Position numbers and translations under genes: made by a program. The notes under the pieces are model-generated. The model saw only the letters and a program-made list of their open reading frames with translations. It did no database searches and was not told the origin of the DNA. DNA of 64,000 nucleotides from JAAYJR01 sp964611525 (GTDB lineage Bacteria > Bacteroidota > Bacteroidia > Bacteroidales > Prolixibacteraceae), in NCBI GenBank assembly GCA_964611525.1, contig CAZTAL010000101.1, forward strand, positions 4,440 to 68,439, read 5' to 3'. This document shows, piece after piece, positions 26,653-36,444 of the stretch (the first letter of the stretch is position 1; each line of letters opens with the position of its first letter).

Positions 26653-28693
26653 TTAGTACTTCGGATAGGATACAAAAGAGAGCAATAATTATACACCACT
26701 TCCAAAGTTCCTTTTCACTTTTAATTTGCCGAAATACTTCCTCGAAGTTTCTTTCTGCATTATTTAACAACGAAATATTTTTAAGATTTAAGTTTTTTAT
26801 TTTTTCGGAAATTTCCTCACTACTGGAATATGTCAAGTCAGACTCATTACGGTCATAATTATAAGCCAGTGAAAGCAATATTTTGCTTCCGTTTTTTACC
26901 AGATAATGACCGGCAGTTTCAATCATGTTATTAATATCCATGCGGGTTCCGTAATTTGTGATGTTTAGTCCGGGAATAAAGCTGTTTCCCGTAAACCGGT
27001 TTTCAATCTCAATATTTGATTCCATGCTAATATTCATTTTTTTAGGAAGCGTAATGATTTGGTCTCTGCCAATAGTATATGAAATTTGCTGATCAGGAAG
27101 ACTGTTAAGCACAATATTGTAAATGGAGGGGACAAAAAGAATGTCGCGGGCAAATTCTTCATTTTTCTTCTCAAGAGAAAAAGCAAAGACCCATACTTTT
27201 CCGTTGTTGTATGGTGCCACAGAGAGAGCTTTATTACCATCCTGAAACCACAGTAAATTAGTTTCGTTCGTATGAATACTTTTTTTAAATTTTAAATGCT
27301 GGTCAATTTGTGGTAAAATTGCATCCTCTTTTTTTTCAGAGAAAACATTCTCGAAAAAACGGTTCTCAAAATTAATGCCCGATATTTTCTGACTTACGGA
27401 ATCAATTCCTGTTACAAGAGCTGATCGAAACTTCGAAAGAAAAACATTATTCGTGAGTGGATTTAAATTAGTGTTGGGAAATAATACGACAGATGATCCG
27501 TTGCTGACTGCTGAAGCAAGTTCATTTAAAAAACCGCTGGAAAAATTTTCAATGTTGATCAGGAAAATTGTATTGAATTCTGCTAGTTTACTAATTTGAA
27601 GGCTTTGTATATTCATGGTTTCCATGGATACATAATCATCCTCTCCAAATAGGGAAGATAAATAAATAAGTCCCTCCTGCGAGCCGGTTTTATTATTGAA
27701 TATAGCCAACGTTTTCATTTTGGGTTCTACATAATAACTTATATACCATGTGTTATCATGTGTAAAAGGATAGTCAGTTATTTCAATCCTGCCCATTTGC
27801 AAACCTTCTGAAACATTTAAATATTTCAACCGCGTTGTTATTTCATTGTTGGCATTAACGGAAAAATTTGTAATTGATTTTAATGAATCGTTCAGATAAA
27901 GTTTGAGAGGAAGATTTCTGTAATCTTCATTTGATTTGTTTTTTATTTTAACAAAAATATTTTCTTCCTGTTTAAGTCCGTGTGCCGGTACTTCCACCCA
28001 ACAGGAATCTATATAAAGATTGGGAGACAGGGACGGCATTAGAGGTAAAAAATAACAGGAAACTCGCCCTTCGTTAAAATTATCTAAGTCTATAATATTC
28101 CTTTGGAAATCTGAAATTAAATATATGGTTTTGGGACTATTGTTTTCATAACCCTTATTATACAGTTCGAAACGGTTATAGATAATGGAAAGAGGCACAG
28201 TAACAGGTGATTCTTTTATACCTGATACCTCTTTAATAAATTGTTCACTGTTAAATGAATTCTGATGTTTGGGTTCCAAATCATTGGTATACAATTTAAA
28301 TTTTGTTCCAGAAGGATATGACCGGGCAATTTCCACTGCTTTATTTCGTGCCTGTTCAAGCAGTTTGCCTTTCTCTGAAAGGGCATTCATGCTAAAGGAA
28401 TTATCTATATGGACAGCAACTGTCTCCCTGCCGCTGCCATGTTCGCTGCCCGGATGTGGTATATAAGGTCTGGCAAAAGCAAAAACGAGAAAAATGATGG
28501 TGAATATTCTTGCAATTAATATCAGAATATGTTTGGGTCTTGTTTTTTTTCGGGATTCCTTTTTAATTTCTTTTAAGAATCCTACATTACTAAAGTAGAC
28601 CGTTTTATAACGCCTGAAACTATAAAGGTGTATCAGTATTGGTATTACAACGGCTAACAAGGCAAATAAAAATACAGGATATATAAATTGCAT
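26633..28693 (-). CDS. BatA-domain membrane protein with von Willebrand A-like domain
   Basis: A 686-residue inner-membrane protein. I start at the ATG at 28693, giving MQFIYPVFLFALLAVVIPILIH, the standard BatA N-terminus; the upstream in-frame extension overlaps the divergent nuclease gene and has no family match. Membrane helices lie at about 5-22 and 52-70, then a vWA-like domain (about 85-250, MIDAS-type VHIDNSFSMN), a long beta-rich region and a final helix near residue 670. Proteins of this type are linked with the Bacteroides aerotolerance (bat) group, whose function is poorly defined. No other bat gene or MoxR ATPase is next to it. Confidence 0.88.
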   Translation of the reverse strand: MQFIYPVFLFALLAVVIPILIHLYSFRRYKTVYFSNVGFLKEIKKESRKKTRPKHILILIARIFTIIFLVFAFARPYIPHPGSEHGSGRETVAVHIDNSFSMNALSEKGKLLEQARNKAVEIARSYPSGTKFKLYTNDLEPKHQNSFNSEQFIKEVSGIKESPVTVPLSIIYNRFELYNKGYENNSPKTIYLISDFQRNIIDLDNFNEGRVSCYFLPLMPSLSPNLYIDSCWVEVPAHGLKQEENIFVKIKNKSNEDYRNLPLKLYLNDSLKSITNFSVNANNEITTRLKYLNVSEGLQMGRIEITDYPFTHDNTWYISYYVEPKMKTLAIFNNKTGSQEGLIYLSSLFGEDDYVSMETMNIQSLQISKLAEFNTIFLINIENFSSGFLNELASAVSNGSSVVLFPNTNLNPLTNNVFLSKFRSALVTGIDSVSQKISGINFENRFFENVFSEKKEDAILPQIDQHLKFKKSIHTNETNLLWFQDGNKALSVAPYNNGKVWVFAFSLEKKNEEFARDILFVPSIYNIVLNSLPDQQISYTIGRDQIITLPKKMNISMESNIEIENRFTGNSFIPGLNITNYGTRMDINNMIETAGHYLVKNGSKILLSLAYNYDRNESDLTYSSSEEISEKIKNLNLKNISLLNNAERNFEEVFRQIKSEKELWKWCIIIALFCILSEVLITRLWK

Positions 28694-28816
28694 ATCTTGA
28701 GTCTTATTTATAACAGCACAAAAATGACATATTTTAATGAAACGAGAATATTTTAGTGTTATTTTTTCTTTTTTAAAATGAATTTGATTCATTATATTCG
28801 GTAAAATTTCATATTC

Positions 28817-31681
28817 ATGGATCGTTTTCTGTCCCACTGTGCTAAATATATTTATAATAAACATGCAGATGATCTGAATGATATTTGTCTTGTTTTTCCC
28901 AACCGCAGGGCAGGAGTATTTTTTTATTCCTATCTCCAAAAATTTTTGTCAGGTCCTGTAATTACTCCATATATTACCCAGGTAAACACATTGATCTCCG
29001 ATCATTCAAAACTTGTCTTCGGAGAAAAGTTACACCTCATATCTATACTATATAATATTTTTAAAAATCATGTTTCGACGGAAGAAAGTTTCGATGAATT
29101 TTACTTTTGGGGTGAAGTTCTTTTGTCAGATTTTAATGATATTGATCTATACTTAGTAAATGCAAAAGATATTTTTACCAATATTTCAGATATCAAAGAA
29201 ATAGAATCACTCTTCGATTATCTGACTCCGGAGCAAAAGGAAGCATTAGTCCGTTTCTGGAGTTCACTAGGAGGATCAGACAGAAAAAAACACAATAAAA
29301 GATTCGTTTCTCTCTGGCATAAGCTTTATCCGGTTTATTGCGATTTTAAAAAAGTATTGAAAAATATAGGTATCGGATACAGCGGTATGATCCATCGTGA
29401 AGTTGTTGAAGAAAAGGGAATCAGTCAAATTTCTTTCAGTTATAAAAAATATTATTTCATTGGATTAAATGCCCTTAATAATTGCGAAGAAGCCTTCTTT
29501 TCATATTTACAGAAGCAAAACAAAGCTGAATTTTTATGGGATTACAGCCATTATTACCTTGAGGATGACTCAAATGAAGCAGGTAAGTTCATGAGAAAAA
29601 ATATAAGGCAGTTCTTTCCTCCTTCCGGTTTTAATATCAATAATAATTTTTTTGAAAAAGAAAAAAATATAAAGTTGGTGGCAGTATCTTCAAATTACGG
29701 ACAGGCACAGGAGATTCCTGGATTTATGAATAAAATTGATCATGGCAACAAAGACCTATTTGACAATACTGCAATAATACTTGCCGATGAGTCACTGCTT
29801 TTTCCTGCATTGAGCGCTATTCCCGAAAATATTGAAACTGTTAATGTTACGATGGGTTATCCTGTAAAAGATTCGGTCGTTTACGGATTTCTTTTGCTTT
29901 TGGTAAATATATTCCGAAACCGGAAAGCTGACCATGAAAATAATGTGGTTATTTATCACAGATTTGTTACCGATATTCTGAATCATCAGTTGCTCAGTGG
30001 TATCGAGACTGAAAAGGTGAATGAATTTATAGATAATATTAAAGAAAAGAACCGGTTGACTGTTCCTCTTTATGAGATTGATTTTTCTGAAATTCACAAG
30101 CTTATATTTACTCTGCCTGGGAAGGTGAATGACCTCAGCTCATATTTTATAAAAATACTTACCACCTTATATGAAACTGTAAAAGATGCCGATCCTAAGA
30201 ACCAGTTACTAACTGAGGTCATATATGCAATTTTCCAGGCTATGGAAAAATTGGAGGCAGTAGTGGTAACCGCACAGAAAGAGCAAGGCATTGAATTAAG
30301 TGAGGCAGTATATTTCAGGTTGTTCGGACAATATCTCGAACAACTTTCGGTTGCTTTTGAAGGAGAGCCGCTTAAGGGAATTCAGGTTATGGGGATACTT
30401 GAAACAAGATGTCTTGATTTCAAAAATATTATTATACTGGGATTTAATGAAAACAAGTGGCCGCGAAAATTCACGGCACCATCATTTATTCCTTATAGTA
30501 TACGTAAAGGATTTGGTATGCCGGGAATAGATGAGCAGGATGCCATGTATGCTTATTACTTTTACAGGTTGATCAATAGGGCGGAGAATATCACTGCCAC
30601 TTACAGTACCCTTAAGGAGGGAATAAACACCGGCGAACTCAGCCGTTACGGTTATCAGTTGCTGTATGATTCGAATTTCAGCGTAAATATGGAAAATCTG
30701 GTTTTTTCTTTCTTTAGCGACCCCGTACCGCCGGTAATAGTTCCTAAAACATCCTGTGTAACAGATATTTTACTACAAAATAATACTAAAAATAATCCGC
30801 TTTCACCCACTGCTATAAACATCTTTTTGCAGTGCAGTCTGAGATTTTATTTTCGTTATATACTCCAGTTACCGGAGCCGGATGAGGTTAAGGATGAAAT
30901 CGACAGTCCTCTATTCGGGAATATTTTTCACGAGACTGTTGAATGTCTTTATAAGCCATTCGTTGGTAAGCAAATTAATAAATCTGACCTGGAAAAGATT
31001 AGAAATAATAAAGAATTAATCGCTGGCGAAATACTAAAAGCAATCAATAAACACTATTTCAAGCACAGTGATCATGTTAATCTGGAAAAACCTCGTGGAA
31101 AAACAATTTTAATATTTGAGAATATCAAAATTTTTCTTAAGCGGTTGTTGGATATAGATATCCGGCTTGCTCCGTTCAAGCTTATTGCCCTTGAAAAAAA
31201 TTATCATACCAAGTTGAATATAAATGTCAATGGCAAACAGAAAAATATATTCTTAGGCGGCAAGATAGACAGGATCGATATGATTAACGGTACTTTGCGG
31301 GTACTTGATTATAAGACCGGAAATATTGAGTCATTTGCATTTGAGGAAGTCGGCCAGCTTTTTGAAAAAGAAATTGAAAGGCCCAAAAAAGAGATATTTC
31401 AGGCCTTATTATACTGTTTTATTCTAAAGGAAAATACAGGGGATGAATATCCACTTAAGCCTGTTATTTATGGTTTAAGGGAATTATTCAAAGAAAAATT
31501 TTCACCTGAAATTAAATTTAATAAAGAGAATCTTTATTTTCAGTATATTGAAGCAGAGTTCGTCAACAAACTTAAAATTTTGATTTCGGAGATTTTTTCT
31601 TCAGAGTATAAATTTATGCAGACCCCTCATGAAAAGATATGCTCTTATTGTCCCTATAACACAATATGCCAGAGATACTAG
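28817..31681 (+). CDS. AddB-like PD-(D/E)XK nuclease with Fe-S cluster motif
   Basis: A 954-residue protein resembling the inactivated-helicase/nuclease subunit AddB of the AddAB recombination enzyme (double-strand break repair, cytoplasm). The C-terminal nuclease carries GGKIDRIDMINGTLRVLDYKTGN, with the PD-(D/E)XK acidic residues and Lys. The cluster Cys residues are one in LQCSLRFYFRY (about residue 676) and three in CSYCPYNTIC at the extreme end, the spacing expected for the 4Fe-4S staple of AddB. The N-terminal helicase-like region lacks a clear Walker A motif. The helicase partner AddA is not in this window. It ends 5 bases from trmD in convergent orientation. Confidence 0.9.
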   Translation: MDRFLSHCAKYIYNKHADDLNDICLVFPNRRAGVFFYSYLQKFLSGPVITPYITQVNTLISDHSKLVFGEKLHLISILYNIFKNHVSTEESFDEFYFWGEVLLSDFNDIDLYLVNAKDIFTNISDIKEIESLFDYLTPEQKEALVRFWSSLGGSDRKKHNKRFVSLWHKLYPVYCDFKKVLKNIGIGYSGMIHREVVEEKGISQISFSYKKYYFIGLNALNNCEEAFFSYLQKQNKAEFLWDYSHYYLEDDSNEAGKFMRKNIRQFFPPSGFNINNNFFEKEKNIKLVAVSSNYGQAQEIPGFMNKIDHGNKDLFDNTAIILADESLLFPALSAIPENIETVNVTMGYPVKDSVVYGFLLLLVNIFRNRKADHENNVVIYHRFVTDILNHQLLSGIETEKVNEFIDNIKEKNRLTVPLYEIDFSEIHKLIFTLPGKVNDLSSYFIKILTTLYETVKDADPKNQLLTEVIYAIFQAMEKLEAVVVTAQKEQGIELSEAVYFRLFGQYLEQLSVAFEGEPLKGIQVMGILETRCLDFKNIIILGFNENKWPRKFTAPSFIPYSIRKGFGMPGIDEQDAMYAYYFYRLINRAENITATYSTLKEGINTGELSRYGYQLLYDSNFSVNMENLVFSFFSDPVPPVIVPKTSCVTDILLQNNTKNNPLSPTAINIFLQCSLRFYFRYILQLPEPDEVKDEIDSPLFGNIFHETVECLYKPFVGKQINKSDLEKIRNNKELIAGEILKAINKHYFKHSDHVNLEKPRGKTILIFENIKIFLKRLLDIDIRLAPFKLIALEKNYHTKLNINVNGKQKNIFLGGKIDRIDMINGTLRVLDYKTGNIESFAFEEVGQLFEKEIERPKKEIFQALLYCFILKENTGDEYPLKPVIYGLRELFKEKFSPEIKFNKENLYFQYIEAEFVNKLKILISEIFSSEYKFMQTPHEKICSYCPYNTICQRY

Positions 31682-31686
31682 ACTCA

Positions 31687-32385
31687 TTAATGGTTCTCCG
31701 AATCCAAAAATTTCTTATAGATATCAGGCCGCAGTTTTTTTGTTCTCTCTAATGACTGCCGGTGCTTCCAGTCGTCAATTAACCGGTCGTTCCCGCTCAG
31801 GAGAACATCAGGTACCTTCATTCCTTTATAGTTTGCCGGTCGTGTATAAACAGGGGGACTAAGCAAGTTGTCCTGAAAAGAGTCGGAGAGGGCCGAGGTT
31901 TCATCGGAAATAGCACCCGGCAGAAGTCTTACGATGCTGTCTGTTATAACTGCTGCAGCAAGTTCACCCCCTGTTAAAACATAATCACCGATCGATATTT
32001 CCTTTGTTATGTAATGGTCCCGTATCCTTTGGTCAATTCCTTTATAATGACCACAGAGCAAAATGATATTATTTTTCAGGGAAAGAACATTAGCTTGTTT
32101 TTGATCGAACAACTCACCATCAGGAGATGTGTAAATGATCTCATCATATTCTCTTTGTTTCTTAAGAAAGGAAAGAGCATTTTCAACGGGCTGTATAGCC
32201 ATTACCATACCAGCCCCCTTGCTGAAAGCATAATCATCAACACGGCGGTGTTTATCTTCGGTAAAGTCACGCAAATTGTGCACGAATATTTCTGCCAGCT
32301 TTTTATCTTTTGCCCGTTTAATTATTGAGTAATTTAAAGGACTTTCGAGTATCCAGGGTACGACTGTGAGGATATCAATTCTCAT
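31687..32385 (-). CDS. trmD: tRNA (guanine-37-N1)-methyltransferase
   Basis: Methylates G37 next to the anticodon to prevent frameshifting (cytoplasm). The start at ATG 32385 gives MRIDILTVVP and a product of 232 residues, the normal length; the 22-residue upstream extension has no counterpart in the family. The trefoil-knot SAM site shows CGHYKGIDQR and GDYVLTGGELAA, and the C-terminal domain ends in the expected basic helix. It stands alone, not in the usual rpsP-rimM-trmD-rplS arrangement. Confidence 0.97.
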   Translation of the reverse strand: MRIDILTVVPWILESPLNYSIIKRAKDKKLAEIFVHNLRDFTEDKHRRVDDYAFSKGAGMVMAIQPVENALSFLKKQREYDEIIYTSPDGELFDQKQANVLSLKNNIILLCGHYKGIDQRIRDHYITKEISIGDYVLTGGELAAAVITDSIVRLLPGAISDETSALSDSFQDNLLSPPVYTRPANYKGMKVPDVLLSGNDRLIDDWKHRQSLERTKKLRPDIYKKFLDSENH

Positions 32386-32518
32386 AAAGTAAATTTTTTT
32401 CAAAATTAACCCTAAAAATTTAAAATGAAACAAGCATGATTGTAAAATCACCTATGATCATGATAAAAACATATGCGAGTTCTCCATATGATACCCTTGA
32501 AAATAATTAATTTTAAAG

Positions 32519-32548
32519 ATGCTGAATGGTTTTCAGCATTTTTTTTTT
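32519..32548 (+). terminator. Orphan rho-independent terminator-like hairpin
   Basis: An 8-bp perfect stem ATGCTGAA / TTCAGCAT is followed by a run of about ten T. On the plus strand no gene ends nearby except the nuclease, 838 bases upstream across antisense trmD, so either a small transcript ends here or it stops read-through. Confidence 0.65.
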
Positions 32549-32627
32549 GATTACTGATTTATACTTCTTCTGTTTTTACAGAAAATTATTCAGAATATTT
32601 TAAACTGCATCCGGACAAAACTAATTT

Positions 32628-32657
32628 TTTGAATAAACAAATAAAATGCTACTTTTA
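32628..32657 (+). promoter_or_regulatory. Putative housekeeping promoter of araD-araB
   Basis: TTTG, 18 bases, TACTTTTA: one mismatch to the Bacteroidota TTTG/TAnnTTTG consensus. It predicts a leader of about 80 bases before the araD start, within which lies the GGTACCGG / CCGGAACC inverted repeat. Confidence 0.45.
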
Positions 32658-32744
32658 CTTATCAAATTGCATAATAAATTTTCATTAAAATGGTACCGGT
32701 TGGCGGATTTGCAGTCTGGCCGGAACCTAAAAAAATAATATTTA

Positions 32745-33431
32745 ATGTTGGAGCGGTTAAAGGAACAAGTGTTTCAGGCGAATATTGATTTGTGGAAACA
32801 CGGTCTAGTTATTTTTACATGGGGTAATGTCAGCGGTATTGACCGTGAAACCGGAATGATCGTTATTAAACCGAGCGGAGTTCCTTATGAAAAAATGAGG
32901 GTAGGGGACATGATTGTACTTGATCTCTACGGAAAAGTTATTGAAGGAAGTCTTAAACCTTCAAGCGATACACCTACTCATCTGGTGTTATACCGACAGT
33001 TTAAAAACATTGGAGGAATTGTTCATACTCATTCAGAATGGGCAACAAGTTGGGCGCAGGCCGGATTGAGCATTCCGCATCTGGGAACAACTCATGCAGA
33101 TTATTTTTATGGCGAAATACCATGTACCCGGAAAATGACAAGTACGGAAATTTCCGGTAATTATGAAATTGAGACGGGAAAAATTATTGTTGAATCATTC
33201 AGAAAAAGGAACCCCGATTTAGTACCGGGAGTACTGGTTAATAACCATGGTCCCTTTGCATGGGGAAACGATCCGGATAATGCAGTTTTTAATGCCAGAG
33301 TATTGGAAGAAGTTGCTAAAATGGCTTATCATACCCTTATATTGAACCATCGCGCAACTATGAGTCCGGCACTTCTGGAAAAACATTTCATGAGAAAGCA
33401 TGGGAAAGATAGCTATTACGGACAGAAATAA
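32745..33431 (+). CDS. araD: L-ribulose-5-phosphate 4-epimerase
   Basis: Interconverts L-ribulose 5-phosphate and D-xylulose 5-phosphate in arabinose use (class II aldolase fold, zinc enzyme, cytoplasm). The 228-residue length is typical. Metal ligands are visible in VHTHSEWA (about residues 95-102) and the later NNHGPFAWG segment. Substrate phosphate-binding elements include the FTWGNVSGID opening. It lies 17 bases before araB, with which it forms an operon. L-arabinose isomerase (araA) and a transporter are not in the window. Confidence 0.96.
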   Translation: MLERLKEQVFQANIDLWKHGLVIFTWGNVSGIDRETGMIVIKPSGVPYEKMRVGDMIVLDLYGKVIEGSLKPSSDTPTHLVLYRQFKNIGGIVHTHSEWATSWAQAGLSIPHLGTTHADYFYGEIPCTRKMTSTEISGNYEIETGKIIVESFRKRNPDLVPGVLVNNHGPFAWGNDPDNAVFNARVLEEVAKMAYHTLILNHRATMSPALLEKHFMRKHGKDSYYGQK

Positions 33432-33448
33432 TTATAAATGTTAAATAT

Positions 33449-35116
33449 ATGGATGAAAAATATACAATAGGTCTGGATTTCGGGACTGATTCGGTACGTT
33501 CATTAATTGTGAATACAGAGACAGGAGAAGAGATATCAAGTTCTGTATTTAATTATCCGAGATGGAAAAAAGGACTGTTCTGTGATGCGTCAGAAAACCG
33601 TTTCAGACAGCATCCGAGGGATTATCTTGAAGGATTGGAATATACTGTTGTCCAAGCTCTGAAGCAAGCGCCTGCCGGAGTTGCCGGGAAAGTATCAGGA
33701 ATTTCTGTCGATACTACAGGATCAACACCTGTAGCAGTTGATATTAAAGGGACACCTTTATCACTTACAGACGGTTTCGTGGAAAATCCCAATGCAATGT
33801 TCATTTTGTGGAAAGACCACACAGCTCTGAAAGAAGCGGAAGAGATTAATGAACTCGCTCATAAATGGGATATTGATTATACTAAATATGAAGGCGGTAT
33901 ATATTCTTCTGAATGGTTTTGGGCTAAATTACTTCATGTTATCCGTGAAGACCCGGGTGTTTACCGTGCTGCTTATTCGTGGGTGGAGCATTGCGACTGG
34001 ATTCCGGCTATACTCACCGGCAATGTGAATCCGAAAACCTTGAAACGAAGTCGCTGTGCTGCCGGTCATAAGGCTATGTGGCATAAAGAATTTGAGGGAC
34101 TTCCCTCAGAAAAATTTCTTTCTAAACTGGATCCTATGTTATCGGGACTCCGCGAGCGGTTGTATAAAGAAACTTTTACCTGTGATGTTCCGGCCGGTAC
34201 ACTTACTACTTTTTGGGCAAAAAGATTAGGATTACCAGAATCGGTTGTAATTGGAACAGGTGCTTTTGATGCACATATAGGAGCGGTAGGAGCCGAAATA
34301 AAACCTTATTATTTATCTAAGGTCATGGGGACCTCCACCTGCGATATGCTTATAGCGCCTGAGGAGGCACTGGGAGATAAATTGGTCAAAGGTATTTGCG
34401 GACAAGTTGATGGTTCCATCGTTCCGGGACTGATCGGATTAGAAGCCGGTCAGTCAGCTTTTGGAGATATCTATAATTGGTTTAAGCAGTTACTTGAATG
34501 GCCACTGACTAATATTTTGCAGGAATCAAACTTAATAGATGAAAAAACTAAGAGAAAATTTATTGATGATACATCGTCGGGTATCATTGCCAAACTCAGT
34601 GATGAAGCGGCAAAAATTCCTATAGAAGAGAGTGGAATAGTAGCACTCGACTGGATGAATGGCCGCCGTACTCCTGATGCTAATGCAGGATTAAAAGGTG
34701 CAATTACCGGTCTTAGCCTCGGATCGGATGCACCACGTATTTTCCGGGCTCTGGTAGAAGCCACTGCTTTTGGCTCAAAAGCAATCAATGACAGGTTTAT
34801 CAAAGAAGGTGTAAGAATAGACGGAGTGATTGCACTTGGTGGCGTAGCTAAAAAGTCCCCTTTTGTCGTGCAAACAGTGGCTGATGTTTTAAATATGCCT
34901 ATCAAAGTTGCCCGCTCGGAGCAATCCTGTGCTCTTGGTGCTGCAATGATGGCTGCCGTTGCTTCAGGGATATATACTACAACCTTTGATGCCCAAAATA
35001 AAATGGGAAGCGGGATCGAAACAGAATACCATCCCATCCCTGAAAATGTTGAAAAATATCAAAGGCTTTACGATAAATATTTAAAACTAGGGAAGTTTGT
35101 AGAATTTGATTATTGA
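33449..35116 (+). CDS. araB: Ribulokinase
   Basis: Phosphorylates L-ribulose using ATP (FGGY carbohydrate kinase, cytoplasm). The 555-residue length fits the AraB type. The N-terminal ATP-phosphate loop is GLDFGTDSVRSLIV (about residues 8-21), the FGGY core includes GTGAFDAHIGAVGAE (about 269-283), and the C-terminal nucleotide-binding GGVAKKSPFVVQ lies at about 465-476. It is second in the araD-araB operon. Confidence 0.96.
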   Translation: MDEKYTIGLDFGTDSVRSLIVNTETGEEISSSVFNYPRWKKGLFCDASENRFRQHPRDYLEGLEYTVVQALKQAPAGVAGKVSGISVDTTGSTPVAVDIKGTPLSLTDGFVENPNAMFILWKDHTALKEAEEINELAHKWDIDYTKYEGGIYSSEWFWAKLLHVIREDPGVYRAAYSWVEHCDWIPAILTGNVNPKTLKRSRCAAGHKAMWHKEFEGLPSEKFLSKLDPMLSGLRERLYKETFTCDVPAGTLTTFWAKRLGLPESVVIGTGAFDAHIGAVGAEIKPYYLSKVMGTSTCDMLIAPEEALGDKLVKGICGQVDGSIVPGLIGLEAGQSAFGDIYNWFKQLLEWPLTNILQESNLIDEKTKRKFIDDTSSGIIAKLSDEAAKIPIEESGIVALDWMNGRRTPDANAGLKGAITGLSLGSDAPRIFRALVEATAFGSKAINDRFIKEGVRIDGVIALGGVAKKSPFVVQTVADVLNMPIKVARSEQSCALGAAMMAAVASGIYTTTFDAQNKMGSGIETEYHPIPENVEKYQRLYDKYLKLGKFVEFDY

Positions 35117-35417
35117 TCTTTTAGGAATTATTTTTATAAGTATCCATTCGCTGTCGGGAAATATATTATTATTAGCAGATAATAGGATAAAAAGTCCCAT
35201 TAAGAAAACTCACTTATTTTGTGGTAAAAGTAAAAATAATAGGGATATAAATGTGATTAAACGCATGCACATTACGTTGTCTGTAATTAAAAAACACCGT
35301 AACCAATTGATATGGTGCGTTTTAAATTTGTTTTCAAATAAATTAACAATAGATTTTCAAGTATCTTTTTGATTAGGTTACCAAAATTTGGTAACTTTGA
35401 GATTAAAATACTATAAA
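35117..35417. other. Region between araB and the toxin-antitoxin pair
   Basis: It holds a possible weak terminator for araDB, a CACC/GGTG stem with A- and T-rich flanks at about 35289-35323, and the toxin-antitoxin operator at 35377-35395. An 88-codon open frame over part of it (35106-35372) has no recognisable features and overlaps araB, so I do not call it. Confidence 0.4.
35377..35395. promoter_or_regulatory. Palindromic operator of the toxin-antitoxin operon
   Basis: GTTACCAAAATTTGGTAAC is a perfect 19-base palindrome about a central A/T position, ending 22 bases before the antitoxin ATG. Its place and symmetry fit a site for autorepression by a ribbon-helix-helix ParD dimer. Confidence 0.7.
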
Positions 35418-35660
35418 ATGGGAAAAAATACATCAATATCTTTGGGCTCACACTTTGAGAATTTTATAAGTTCATCTATTGCCTCTGGGAAGTATAGTTC
35501 TGCAAGTGAAGTTGTACGTTCAGCCTTAAGACTTTTGGAATCAGAAGAGAAAAAACTTAAAGAATTAAGAAACGCATTGATTGAAGGAGAAAATAGCGCA
35601 ATGATTGAGAATTTTGATGCAAATAAACATCTTTCTGATTTACATCATAAATACTTATGA
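35418..35660 (+). CDS. ParD-type antitoxin
   Basis: An 80-residue ribbon-helix-helix antitoxin. The start at ATG 35418 gives MGKNTSISLGSHFENFI; an in-frame TTG at 35388 lies inside the operator and is not used. The N-terminal strand and two helices (residues about 4-48, ASGKYSSASEVVRSALRLLE) form the DNA-binding dimer, and the acidic C-terminus would wrap the toxin. Stop and toxin start overlap by 4 bases (ATGA), and the operator lies just upstream. Confidence 0.92.
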   Translation: MGKNTSISLGSHFENFISSSIASGKYSSASEVVRSALRLLESEEKKLKELRNALIEGENSAMIENFDANKHLSDLHHKYL

Positions 35661-35965
35661 TTAAAAAATATCGGATAAGTGAAAAAGCTATTTCTGATTT
35701 GGAAAAAATATGGCTTTACACTTTAAACAAATGGTCAAGAGAACAGGCAGATAGATATCACAATCTGATTATGGACGAGATTGAATATATAGTTGACAAT
35801 TTTGATTTATGTCGAAAAATGGACTACGTTCGAGTTGGATATAAAATGTCAAAAGTTAAATCGCATCTAATTTTCTGTAAGACGACAGAAGATAACATAA
35901 TTGAAATCATAAGGATTTTACATCAAAATATGGATATTGAAAATCGACTTAAAGAGAATGATTGA
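35657..35965 (+). CDS. ParE/RelE superfamily toxin
   Basis: A 102-residue toxin of the ParE type. The N-terminus YRISEKAISDLEKIWLYTLNKWS and the segments DYVRVGYKMSK and IIEIIRILHQNMD match the family's helical hairpin and core beta-strands. ParE toxins poison DNA gyrase; RelE relatives cut mRNA. The spacing and partner favour the ParDE type. Co-translated with the antitoxin through the ATGA overlap. Confidence 0.92.
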   Translation: MIKKYRISEKAISDLEKIWLYTLNKWSREQADRYHNLIMDEIEYIVDNFDLCRKMDYVRVGYKMSKVKSHLIFCKTTEDNIIEIIRILHQNMDIENRLKEND

Positions 35966-36444
35966 AAAAAAACTACACACAACTTCAGGGTAAAAATTTA
36001 TTTTTACAGGATTACTATCCCGCTCTTAGCAAACACTCATTATATTTTTAAACTACTTTGACCGTTTTTTAAAAAATGCCCATAATTTTATTAAAAAATT
36101 ACCATTACTCCATTTTTATTAGAGTATAACAAAATATTTTTAGCTGTTTTTGCAATTACATTAACATATTCATGTTGGGCAACAACATTTATATATAATA
36201 TGGGTAAGGATGGGAAATCCGGATATTCAAATAAGGAGGGTAATAAATGAAGATTTTTAGGACAAAATATAAAAAGGAACTTTTATTGAGCTTTTTGCTG
36301 ATCATTACTACGCCCCTGATAGCTTTTTTTGCTATAATCTCGGGAAATATTCAAATTTTTCGGATACTCTGGAAGGTACATTAAATCAGTATTTACCGGT
36401 ATCACCTGTTTTTTTGATAGCCGGGATTATAGTTGCCAGGTATT
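35966..36444. other. Region with decayed small membrane-protein genes
   Basis: After the toxin comes an AT-rich stretch, then an open frame without a clear start (about 36095-36250) that encodes a hydrophobic helix followed by a Gly/Lys-rich tail. Its TGA overlaps the ATG of the frameshifted gene at 36247. It looks like the eroded end of an accessory operon. Confidence 0.45.

Larger units (their letters stand above)
32386..32744. other. Divergent intergenic region between trmD and araD
   Basis: This 359-base stretch contains an orphan terminator-like hairpin (32519-32548), a housekeeping-type promoter (TTTG 32628-32631, TACTTTTA 32650-32657) and, in the araD leader, an imperfect inverted repeat GGTACCGG / CCGGAACC (32692-32699 and 32720-32727). 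Confidence 0.5.

Noticed and set aside
28694..28939. N-terminal extension of the BatA-like protein to an ATG at 28939
   Set aside because: The extension overlaps the start of the divergent AddB-like gene and the family N-terminus begins at 28693.
34471..35037. A 188-codon minus-strand open frame inside araB
   Set aside because: Antisense shadow of a conserved kinase; low-complexity composition follows from the araB codons.
35376..35396. GGTTACC in the toxin-antitoxin operator as a third copy of the CHAT-locus motif
   Set aside because: Only seven bases agree, there is no TATAATAGA block at the right distance, and the site is explained by its own palindrome.
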